Part shown: positions 37,501 through 46,429 of the stretch, in pieces
Layout of the letters: each line of letters begins with the position of its first letter
Position numbering within the stretch: the first letter of the stretch is position 1
Origin: Farysia itapuensis
Taxonomy: Eukaryota; Basidiomycota; Ustilaginomycetes; Ustilaginales; Ustilaginaceae
Length of the DNA: 64,000 nt
Reading direction: 5' to 3'
Assembly: GCA_023212645.1 (NCBI GenBank)
Contig: JALBYC010000014.1
Span: 248,001-312,000 of the forward strand
Notes under the pieces: generated by a model
The model's input: the letters and a program-made list of their open reading frames with translations, nothing else
Told to the model about the DNA's origin: nothing
Database searches by the model: none
Position numbers and translations under genes: made by a program

Positions 37501-40500
37501 AACGACGCTTGTCTCTCGCGCCACGGGTGCTCGCATGATCGAGGCACTCCGAAAGCTTGCGTCGCTCCAGGGCAAGTCGACCGCTCCTGTCGCGCTCAAG
37601 GCCCGCGAAGTTTCCCTGGATGCCGACATGCCCAGCCTTGCTGATCGTTCGGCCCAGATGGAAAGCATTCTCAAAGGCTCCGTCACCTCTTCCAAGTACG
37701 GTGGCGACAACGAGTACCACGCTCCTGAGCTCGAAGTCCTTCGCGAGCTCAGTGACTCTCAGTACAGTGTCTACGACGTGCTTCACAGCTTCTTTGGCCA
37801 CCCCGAGCACCATGTGGCCTTTGCTGCGCTTTGCACCTACGTCGTACGTGCCTATCGAGCGTACGAGATCGTCAACTTTGACTACGCCGTCGAAGACTTT
37901 GACGCCGAGGAACGCGCTGTCTTGTCATGGCAGTACCAGCTGCCTCGAAGCGCTTCGTCCCTCAAAGAGCGCGAGCGTCAAGTGTCGCTGAGCGATCTCA
38001 ACATGATGAAGAGCAAGAAGACCCGCACTGTCACCGAGGTGCGCACCGGTGTCATGACCAGTCTCAACACAGTGGAAGACATTCCGGATCTGCTTCCCAA
38101 GATTGCCAAATTCTTCGGCAGCAAGGGTGAAGGCGCTCCTATCAATGTGCTCAACATTGCCGTCGTCGAGCAGACCGACTTTGTTGACGCAGAGGTGCGA
38201 AGCAAGCTTGTGCAATACACCAACGCCTTCAGCAAGAGCTTTGCCGCTGCTCGAATTCGTCGAGTGACCTACTTGCTCTGCCAGCCAGGCTTGTACCCGT
38301 ACTTTGCTACTTTCCGACCCAACGATCACGGTATCTGGGCTGAAGAGAAGGCGATTCGAAACATCGAGCCTGCGCTTGCCTACCAGCTGGAGCTCGACCG
38401 AGTCAGCAAGAACTTCGAGCTGACTCCCGTCCCCGTCTCTTCGTCGACGATCCACTTGTACTTTGCCCGAGGTATCGAGAACTCCGCTGATACTCGATTC
38501 TTTGTCCGATCGCTGGTTCGACCCGGTCGAGTCCAAGGTGACATGGCCGCTTACCTCATTTCCGAGTCTGACCGAATTGTCAACGACATTCTCAACGTCA
38601 TCGAGGTTGCGCTTGGTCAGGCAGAGTACCGAACAGCCGATGCTTCGCACATCTTCATGTCTTTCATCTACCAGCTCGATGTCAGTCTCGAGGACGTGCA
38701 AAAAGCTATCGTTGGCTTCCTAGACCGTCACGGAACGCGCTTCTTCCGACTGCGCATCACCGGTGCCGAGATTCGAATGATTCTCAGCCAGCCCAATGGC
38801 GAGCCTCGGCCCATCCGTGCCTTCGTACACAACGAAACTGGTCTGGTCGTGCGATACGAGACCTACGAGGAGATTTCGGCGGACGACGGATCCGTTGTGC
38901 TTCGAGCTATCGAGCCTCAAGGTAATGAAGCTCTGCTCAATGCTCAGAGTGCCCACTTCCCCTATACTACCAAGGTGGCTCTGCAGTCGCGACGATCGCG
39001 AGCTCACGCTCTGCAGACAACCTTTGTGTACGACTTTGTCGACGTTCTGGGCCAAGCTATCCGCGCTTCGTGGAGAAAAGTGGCTGCCAGCAAAATCCCT
39101 GCCGACGTCATCAAGTCGTGTGTCGAGCTCGTGTTTGACGAGCAGGAGCAGCTGCGCGAAGTCAAGCGGGCACCCGGCATGAACTCAATTGGCATGGTTG
39201 CATGGTTGATCGAGGTGCTCACCCCAGAGTACCCCGCTGGACGAAAGCTGGTGGTGATTGGAAACGACGTCACTATCCAGGCTGGCTCCTTTGGTCCTGT
39301 CGAGGATCGGTTCTTTGCTGCTGCTTCGAAGCTTGCTCGAGAGCACGGCATCCCCCGTCTGTATATTTCGGCCAACTCTGGTGCCCGTATCGGTCTGGCT
39401 ACCGAGGCCATGGACCTGTTCAAGGTCAAGTTCATCGGCGATGATCCTGCTAAGGGCTTCGAGTACATTTACTTGGACAATGACGCTCTTCACGCCATCG
39501 AGGCCAAGACACCCAACAGTCTGATGACCAAGGCCCTGCAAGCTGCCGACGGCACTACCCACAACGTCATCACCGACATCATCGGCCTGTCCCAGAACGG
39601 GCTCGGTGTCGAATGTCTGTCCGGAAGTGGTCTGATCGCTGGTGAGACTAGCCGCGCGCGCGAGCAGATCTTTACGGCAACCATTGTCACCGGCCGAAGT
39701 GTCGGTATCGGAGCATACCTTGCCCGACTTGGCGAGCGTGTTATTCAGGTCGAAGGATCCCCATTAATCTTGACTGGTTATCAGGCGCTGAACAAGTTGC
39801 TGGGACGCGAAGTGTACACTTCCAATCTGCAGCTTGGTGGTCCTCAGATCATGTACAAGAACGGTGTCTCGCACCTTACTGTGCAGGATGACTCGGATGC
39901 AGTCAAGGCGTTTGTCAACTGGATGGCTTATGTGCCTGCACGACGAGCTGGACCCTTGCCGATCATGCCCACCACCGACAGCTGGGACCGAGATGTGACT
40001 TACTCACCTCCTCGAGGACCTTACGATCCTCGATGGTTGATCAACGGCAAGCGCGAGGAAGACGGCACCACGCTCAAAGGTCTATTTGACGCAGGCTCGT
40101 TTGTCGAGACGCTCGGCGGTTGGGCTACCTCCGTGGTCACTGGTCGTGCTCGACTTGGTGGCATTCCCGTGGGTGTGATCGCCGTAGAGACTCGAACGCT
40201 GGAGCGCGTGGTCCCGGCCGACCCGGCCAACCCGAATTCGACTGAACAGCGAATCATGGAAGCTGGTCAGGTGTGGTACCCCAACTCGGCATACAAGACA
40301 GCGCAGGCGATCTGGGACTTTGACAAGGAGGGCCTTCCACTCGTCATCTTGGCCAACTGGCGAGGATTCTCGGGCGGACAACAGGACATGTACGATGAGA
40401 TCCTCAAGCAAGGCTCCAAGATTGTGGATGGCTTGTCTTCGTACAAGCAGCCCGTCTTTGTCCACATTCCACCGATGGGAGAGCTGCGAGGTGGTTCGTG

Positions 40501-41146
40501 GGTCGTTGTGGACTCTGCCATCAACGACAACGGCATGATTGAAATGTCGGCCGATGTCAACAGCGCCCGAGGAGGTGTGCTGGAAGCCTCTGGTCTGGTT
40601 GAAATCAAGTACCGAGCCGACAAGCAGCGGGCGACAATGGAGCGCTTGGATCCTGTCTATGCCGATCTGGTCAAGAAGGCCGCCGATGCGACCGACTACA
40701 CGGCGCAATCTGCGGCACGAAAGCAGCTTGCCGACCGCGAGAAGCAGCTGTCGCCCATCTTTACAGCGATCGCCACCGAGTATGCGGATGCGCACGACCG
40801 AGCTGGACGTATGCTTGCCACCGGAGTGCTCAAGGCAGCGCTGCCATGGACGAATGCCAGACGATACTTTTACTGGAGACTACGCAGACGAGTTACCGAG
40901 GTGGCTGCCGAGCGCATGTTGTCGGAAGCCAATCCGCTGCTCAAGCACGCCGAGCGCTTAGCAGCTTTACGGCAGTTTATCGGTGCTGCTGCCGGCGAGG
41001 ACGACAAGTCGGTCGTTGAACACATGGAGGCTTCAACCTCCCAGCTTTTGTCAGCGGCCAACCAGGTCAAGGCGCAGTACATTATGGCGCAAATCTCGAC
41101 ACTGGATCCGGAGCTGAAAGCAAACCTGCTCGCCTCTCTCAAATGA
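34531..41146 (+). CDS. ACC1: Acetyl-CoA carboxylase
   Basis: Two exons, 34531-34570 and 34638-41146, give 2182 residues, the usual size of the fungal multifunctional enzyme. It makes malonyl-CoA from acetyl-CoA and bicarbonate, the first committed step of fatty acid synthesis, in the cytosol. The biotin carboxylase domain (about 45-560) has KASEGGGGKGIRM and EFSFLELNPRLQVEHPTTEM. The biotin carrier motif EVMKM places biotin on Lys714. A long central region follows, then the carboxyltransferase domains (about 1450-2080) with ISANSGARIGLATEAMDLF and NWRGFSGGQQDMYDEILKQG. The intron is 67 nt after codon 13. Arginine is written very often as CGA, unlike several neighbours, which suggests strong codon selection. 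Large open frames on the opposite strand are shadows. Confidence 0.98.
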
Positions 41147-41564
41147 TTGTGGCCCCACATAGCGAGGTCCGAACAACACGATGAAGGCAGCCCTGGATTT
41201 TACCCAAAGAACGACAGGATTGAGGGATTCTGCTCTCTTTCTTTGGCACTCGGCGGCTGTCTTTCCGCGTATGGTCGGACGCTATCACTTTCCGTTGCCC
41301 TGGTCCCGAACTTTTTCTTTTGCTTAGCTTGCCTCACTACTGATAGACTTGTGTTTTCCCCGTGCAATTGATGATACGTATTTCTTCGGTGCACAGTCAG
41401 CGCGGTTTTTAGCCATGGAATTATGAGGGCTCAATTTTCAGCTGGATTATTTGGGCGCGCAAAATTTAGCGGTGTGTGGGGTGTGTGTCTTCACGCTTGT
41501 TGGCTTAGCAGCACGATTCTAGTTGCCTAGACTCTGTGGTGCCTTGCTGTTCTCAGCAGGAAGC
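41147..41564 (+). other. Intergenic region after ACC1
   Basis: These 418 bp contain the ACC1 3' end and the upstream region of the next gene. A CGCGCAAAATTTAGCG stretch with short AT runs lies at about 41455-41471. No gene is supported. Confidence 0.4.
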
Positions 41565-42283
41565 ATGACAATTGGTCTTGCAGATGGGACGAGCGAGGCA
41601 CTGCGTCTGATGGGTGCTACGGCGCGTACCGCATACATTGCCGGGATTCTCGAGGAGCAGACACCCGATCGACTACTCATCCCGTCGCAGATTCCAGAGC
41701 GATCCCGTCTCACCGCACCGGCGTCCAGTGGCAAGCTGGTTCAGGTGTTTGGCGAGAAAGACATAGCTGCAGCGCTCAAAGTGCCTCTGTACTACAAGTC
41801 AAGAGGTAAGGGTCGAGGCAAGCCGGTCTTCTTCGACCCAGAGAAGACATCAGTAGGCCAACTCTTTGGTACGTAGCAGTGCATTCGTGTGGGCTTAGCT
41901 GGACTAGCGCAGATTGGATTGATACCCTGGGAGATGATTGTCATAGAAGTGGCGCAGCAATTGGGACTACGTGAGCCCGAGTTCACACACTATCCGATGG
42001 GCGTTTGGTAAGTTTGGCCTCTTTCTCCAGGCACCGCTCAGAGAGGCTGACTACTGCTGAGGCGCCAATTGACAGTCATGCTCCGAGACATGCAGTGTCG
42101 GTGCATTTTGCTGGTCTCACGGCACAAGACATGTCTGGCTCGCAAAGTCTCAAGAACGGCAAAGAACACGTGGCCAAGCAGATCCTGCTGCAAATCATCA
42201 ACGAGAACCGCGCCGCTGAGCCGGAGACCGACACAGCTGCCATTCTAGCCAAGATCAGCCATGCTGCAGCGGTAACGCACTAA
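41565..42283 (+). CDS. Unrecognised protein with a double-stranded RNA-binding-like C-terminus
   Basis: Probably three exons: 41565-41868, 41908-42007 and 42076-42283, about 203 residues. The second intron (68 nt, GTAAGT...GACAG) is secure. The first is not: the frame needs one near 41869 (GTACGT), but the in-frame acceptors at 41907 or 41898 leave only 39 or 30 nt. A donor at 41806 (GTAAGG) would give 93-102 nt. The C-terminal half (PWEMIVIEVAQQLGL, EPEFTHYP, HAVSVHFAGL, SLKNGKEHVAKQILLQII) has the helix-strand-strand-helix order and the terminal basic helix of a dsRBD. The N-terminal half is not recognised. The frame begins with TTG upstream, so ATG 41565 is used. It is convergent with the Scm3-like gene, with only 17 bp between stops. 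Confidence 0.6.
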
Positions 42284-42300
42284 GATACCATTTGACCTGT

Positions 42301-43218
42301 CTATTGCGCAAGATCGACATAGAGACGGGATGTGTCGCCAGATAGGCCGAGAAGGTCGGCGAGGCCAAACACGTCGTTGTATGGTAATGTGTTGAACGGC
42401 CTCGTGCAGTGCAACAGGTCTTCGATGTTTTGTCGCTTGATGAGCGTACAGTCGTCCAATTCGTCGTCCGAGTCGCTGTACACGGTGATTGCGTCTGCTT
42501 GATCGTCGTCGCTTTCGTCGTCATCGTCGTTGTCGCTACTGGAGCAGGAAGAGACAGCTTTGGGTTTCTGAGGGGAGCGCGCAGGGCGAAGTGTCTCGAG
42601 CTTTGGCGGTTTCCACACGGGGGAAGGCGAGGTTTGTGCCTCGGCCCAGCTTGGGTCATTGAGATCGACTAGATCGTCTTCCTCATCCTCGAGATGCCGC
42701 GGTGTGTGAATGGCTTTGCGTCGCGCCTCTGCCTCGAGGAATTCGCGCAGATCCGGATCATGCTCCGCTGGATCTTCTGATCGCACGTCGTCCGAGTCAT
42801 TGTCCTCTGAGCCAAGATTCCAATGGTGGTGTTCGTCGTCGTTGTCGTCGCCAAAAGGCTCGGTGCTTGCTTCCGGTCGACTCTTCCAGCCCTGCAGCTC
42901 TTCGTCCTTGATAAAGTCGCCAAAGTTCATCGTACGTTCGAGGGCACGCAGACTCCCCCGGTCTTTGATCACGACGAGCGGTTCGCCATTGGCAACATTG
43001 CCGAGGTACAGCTCGTCCTGATCCTGCAGGTGCGCATCTTTGAAGCGATCAAAGATGCTTTCCCACTTGGCTTTGAGACGTTGTGCGGATTGGTACTGGA
43101 GCCACTCGATCGTCTCGTTCCCCTGGTCATCGTACCTTTCGATGGCAGCTTTGCTCAGCTCAGATGTAAAGAGCAGTCTGCGTCGCTTGCGACTCGAAGG
43201 CCCTGCCTCGGCACTCAT
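42301..43218 (-). CDS. Scm3/HJURP-like CENP-A chaperone (probable)
   Basis: A 305-residue intronless protein from ATG 43218. The basic N-terminus (PSSRKRRRLLFTSEL) is followed by a segment of about residues 38-95 (LKAKWESIFDRFKDAHLQDQ, ELYLGNVANGEPLVVIKDRG, SLRALE). This matches the pattern of the Scm3 domain: a W-x-x-I-F helix, an acidic loop, a short strand pair ending in a D-x-G turn and a Leu-containing helix. Scm3 loads the centromeric histone H3 variant. The remainder is acidic with Asp/Ser runs, as in other histone chaperones. The assignment is by eye and moderate. The frame upstream begins at GTG. It shares a 192-bp divergent region with the DUF1746 gene. Confidence 0.58.
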   Translation of the reverse strand: MSAEAGPSSRKRRRLLFTSELSKAAIERYDDQGNETIEWLQYQSAQRLKAKWESIFDRFKDAHLQDQDELYLGNVANGEPLVVIKDRGSLRALERTMNFGDFIKDEELQGWKSRPEASTEPFGDDNDDEHHHWNLGSEDNDSDDVRSEDPAEHDPDLREFLEAEARRKAIHTPRHLEDEEDDLVDLNDPSWAEAQTSPSPVWKPPKLETLRPARSPQKPKAVSSCSSSDNDDDDESDDDQADAITVYSDSDDELDDCTLIKRQNIEDLLHCTRPFNTLPYNDVFGLADLLGLSGDTSRLYVDLAQ

Positions 43219-43410
43219 CCGTGCAAGTGCAGCCACTTCCTACAGATGGTCCACCGTGACCTACAGGCTACAGGAAAGAACGTCGCGTCAGGGTAAAACA
43301 GCGTCCTAACAATGCATGCATGGACCCTTGATCTTTTAATGGCGCCGCAATGTGAATGGCGTAGCGCTGCAACCTTCTCCACTCTCATCGACCAAGCATG
43401 ATGCAAGAGC

Positions 43411-44402
43411 ATGTACTTTGAGAGAAAGGAACTGATTCAGTCTGTAAGTAAGGCAAAAGCCTGTAGTACAACTGCACACAACAGACGCTGACTCGCGATT
43501 GGTGACAGCTGGATCTGGCATGCTACGTGCTGTACGTCTATGTGTGGCTGCTCGACGGACGAACGCTCTGGCTGGTGCTCAAGTGTGTGTTGCAGCTGCA
43601 GTTCTGCAACCCGACACAGATGCATCCGAAACGGTCGCTGCCCTTCTTCCTCTTGATCCTCGCTGGCTGGAACTGTGTGGTGGCAATTGCACATCTTGCG
43701 GGTCCGGCTGTCGTCACTAGCGGCAAAGATCGGAGTATTATGCTCGACTTTGTAGGGCAGCACCACAGTCCATCCCGTCTGCACATGCTCGGCATTGACG
43801 TGCTCATCTGTATTTTTCAGATCGGTCTTACCATCGTTGCATTTGAAGTGGGAAGGGACGAGTTGAAGCCCGATACTGAAGCAAGTGTTCTCGACGTCAC
43901 CCCTCGCGATTTAGGCGAGCCTCAAGGCCAAGGCTGGGACGTTCGCGACGAAGAAGCAACCCTCTTCACGCCAACAAACGACACAAAAGATCAGCCCACG
44001 AGTTTATCCCATCCCATCGCTGTCATACGACCAGACGAGATATGGAACCAGATTCGCCAACTGCGCCTCCCATCCGACGACGACGACCAGCTCCCAGCAC
44101 AACAAGATGCAACGCCCGTGCCCGTCGATCTGTCCCGACCAGACACGTCTCGCATTCGTCGCTTTTCCCGCCACCATCGGCACCGTGCCGCTCCTCCTGC
44201 CCCGGCACAAGCGGCACAGGCGTCCGTCGACGACTCTTGGCCGCCCATGTGGCTCGTCATTGCACGCAACATGGTCGGCACCCGCCAACCTATCTCACTC
44301 CTCCGCCAGCCAACTCAGGCATTTACCTCGCTTCGCACAACACTCGCCTCCCGATTCGCCAGCAACACACCTGAAGAGCCATCACCACCACCAAATCCAT
44401 AG
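43411..44402 (+). CDS. DUF1746 membrane protein (Dsc4-like)
   Basis: Two exons, 43411-43443 and 43509-44402, give 308 residues. The 65-nt intron joins MYFERKELIQS to LDLACYVLYVYVWLLDGRTL, producing the family's RKxLIxSLDLLxY opening. Hydrophobic segments lie at about 12-41, 54-76 and 106-127; LDFVGQHHSPSRLHMLGIDV between them is the most diagnostic block. The C-terminal half is hydrophilic and disordered. In fission yeast a DUF1746 protein (Dsc4, as I recall) is part of the Golgi Dsc E3 ligase that activates SREBP, so a membrane quality-control role is possible. The frame upstream of ATG 43411 is closed by TGA. Confidence 0.72.
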
Positions 44403-44782
44403 CTTGTCATCGCCGCATCACTCGCTCGCCTCGAAACAGGATGGGCATGGTTCTGCATTTCTTTTGTATATGTGTTGGGGATGTGGGGTGAATGCATGAG
44501 AGAAATAGACGACCGTGAAACTTCTCGGTGAAGATGTTCGTTTTTGTATAGGAGACCCCCCAAAAGAGTAGCAAGCCTGACCGACGAACGGGCATAGAGA
44601 AAGACCAAAAGAAATGAGGAAAGAAAGAAGCTAAAAAAACACAGAGTCGTGATAGCCAGACTTGAGAGCCGATGGGGGGATCGAAAGATCTTCAAAGAAG
44701 CAGAAGAGTCGACGGGGTTGGGGGGAAAGAAAGAACAGCGTCGGAATGATCACGCGCTGTCATGGCGCGGACGATGCTGCAA
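44403..44782. other. Convergent 3' region between DUF1746 and eL33 genes
   Basis: These 380 bp lie between two facing stop codons and are A/G rich near 44595-44650. They should contain both 3' UTRs and terminators. No further gene is supported. Confidence 0.4.
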
Positions 44783-45394
44783 TTAGATGCTGGAGGGGTA
44801 GAGCATGATTCGGACACGGGCGGCGAAAGCCTGGGGTGGGATGTTGTGTGTGAATTTGGCGCGAACGACACCCGAGTTGCCGTGAGGGCGCGAGATACGG
44901 CCCCAGATGACGCGGATCTTGCTGCCACGAACCTCCTTGTTGGCCTTGTAGACATAAGCCACACGCTTGCCAAGGTAGAACTTGGCATCCTTGGTAGCTT
45001 CAACACCCTCAATCTTGATCAGAGAAGTGTGGCAAGTAGCCACCTTCTTGGAGCGCTTGTGGCCCATGATCCTTCCCTTTACGTACAGTCGAGACTAGAA
45101 ACAGACAATGCAAACAATGTTAGTACGAGTTGCTCTGGATACGCTCTACAGCTCCAGCTCGTCGTCGGAATCATCTCTGATGCATCTCGTCTGCAAGCAT
45201 TGCTGATGTTGGAACGAGAAGCAGTGGGACGATTGTGCAGTTTTGTTGCGGCGTAGGTCACATCATTTGCAGTTGCCAAATCCATCTGCGCTTGACACAG
45301 GTTGGCGAAAAGACGTCGATATACGGCAAGACGATGACATTGACGACGAGCTGATGCTGGCAACGTGCTGAGCGCTGGCAATAAAGCTTACCAT
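44783..45394 (-). CDS. RPL33: 60S ribosomal protein eL33 (L35Ae family)
   Basis: Two exons: 45392-45394 (exactly the ATG) and 44783-45094, giving 104 residues. After the 297-nt intron (GTAAGC...TTTCTAG) the protein reads [20 protein letters not shown], then [39 protein letters not shown] and ends [11 protein letters not shown]. This is a complete eL33 (yeast Rpl33 107, human RPL35A 110 residues). Starting instead at the internal Met (45067) would lose the conserved RLYxKGR block. The intron is over four times longer than others in the window. It is divergent from the BUD20 gene. Confidence 0.94.
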
Positions 45395-45687
45395 TGTGAC
45401 AGATATGTGGTGTTGATGGTGCAGCGTCAGGGTACGATTGCAGATTGCAGCCAAGTACCTCTACTCACCAGCGGCTCCGGCCAAACCTTCTGGTTCCAAA
45501 AAAGGCTCGGCCGAGCTCCACGTGACTTACTTTTTGCAATTGTTAGAGTGTCTCTGATATATGCTTATACAATCATGAGTCAGCAATGCGAAAGTTTGAC
45601 TTCGAAATTTCCTGAAGAAGACCCTGGACAGGACAACTCTTTGGGCAGCAGGTGTGTCGTGCATTTCTAGACTACCATAGTGACAAG
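45395..45687. promoter_or_regulatory. Divergent promoter shared by RPL33 and BUD20
   Basis: These 293 bp separate the starts of a 60S ribosomal protein gene and a 60S export factor gene. A CTCCACGTGAC stretch at about 45515-45526 contains CACGTG. AT-rich sequence flanks both ends. Confidence 0.55.
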
Positions 45688-46074
45688 ATGACGAGAACGA
45701 GGCATGGCAAGAAGACCCATCACGCGAGACGCGATGTCAAACGTGGCATGCGCACACGAGCGCGCAAACTTGATCCCGATCAAATCCAGGCAAATCTGAA
45801 CAACCCGAAGAAGCTGGAGGAGCTACAAAACCCACAGGAGCTCGACGTCGACAAGGCTGGTCTCGGTCTGTTCTACTGTGTCGAGTGCGATCGCAACTTC
45901 CCCAGTCAAAAAGATCAGCTCACACACATTGCATCCAAACTGCACAAACGCAAGGCCAAGAAGATCCACGAAGAACAGGCTTACACCATCGAAGAGAGTC
46001 TTCGCGCCGTCGGCATGGGTATCGACAACAAGCAGCGTAACAAGCCTGAAGATCCGCAGCCTATCCAAACCTAA
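45688..46074 (+). CDS. BUD20: BUD20/ZNF593-type C2H2 zinc-finger ribosome export factor
   Basis: A 128-residue intronless protein. The very basic start (MTRTRHGKKTHHARRDVKRG) is followed by a conserved helix and one C2H2-like zinc finger at about residues 63-89 (YCVECDRNFPSQKDQLTHIA, then LHKRKAKK). Bud20 shuttles with pre-60S particles and aids their nuclear export. The length and the basic-finger-basic layout fit; yeast Bud20 is about 166 residues. A short tail follows the finger (YTIEESLRAVGMG), which matches the family's conserved post-finger stretch. Only the first in-frame ATG before the basic run is used; upstream sequence is non-coding. Confidence 0.9.
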   Translation: MTRTRHGKKTHHARRDVKRGMRTRARKLDPDQIQANLNNPKKLEELQNPQELDVDKAGLGLFYCVECDRNFPSQKDQLTHIASKLHKRKAKKIHEEQAYTIEESLRAVGMGIDNKQRNKPEDPQPIQT

Positions 46075-46429
46075 GCACAACGCAAGCACGGACTTTCACT
46101 TCACTGTCTTGTCGCATTCTCATCCAGCTGTCACATAGTCGCCGCTTTCTTGCCACTCGCATGTGTCAATGATTTGCCCGCCCATCGCTCCTTGTCCCTT
46201 CAACTCCACTGTAGACCCAGTGTATACCCCTTCTGCTCACACATGTATTTGTACGCTCACCTTGACCTGCATTGACAATCATCCTTGAAGAACTTCCCGT
46301 TACCATCAGAAAGATCCTGTCCTCGCTCTACTTCCGGGTTCCGAAGTATGCAAATCGCGTCGCTAGAACAACATTCCGTTATTCTCCCTTTGAGCTTCAA
46401 CCTCGCCGCGCTCTACCGCCTACATCACA
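46075..46429 (+). promoter_or_regulatory. Intergenic region BUD20-NUP85
   Basis: These 355 bp hold the BUD20 3' end and the NUP85 promoter. The sequence is C/T rich (about 46140-46260) with no recognisable motif or gene. Confidence 0.4.

Noticed and set aside
45095..45391. Possible snoRNA inside the long eL33 intron
   Set aside because: ATGATGT and CTGA-like pieces exist on either strand, but no C/D pair with terminal stem or H/ACA fold could be supported by eye.
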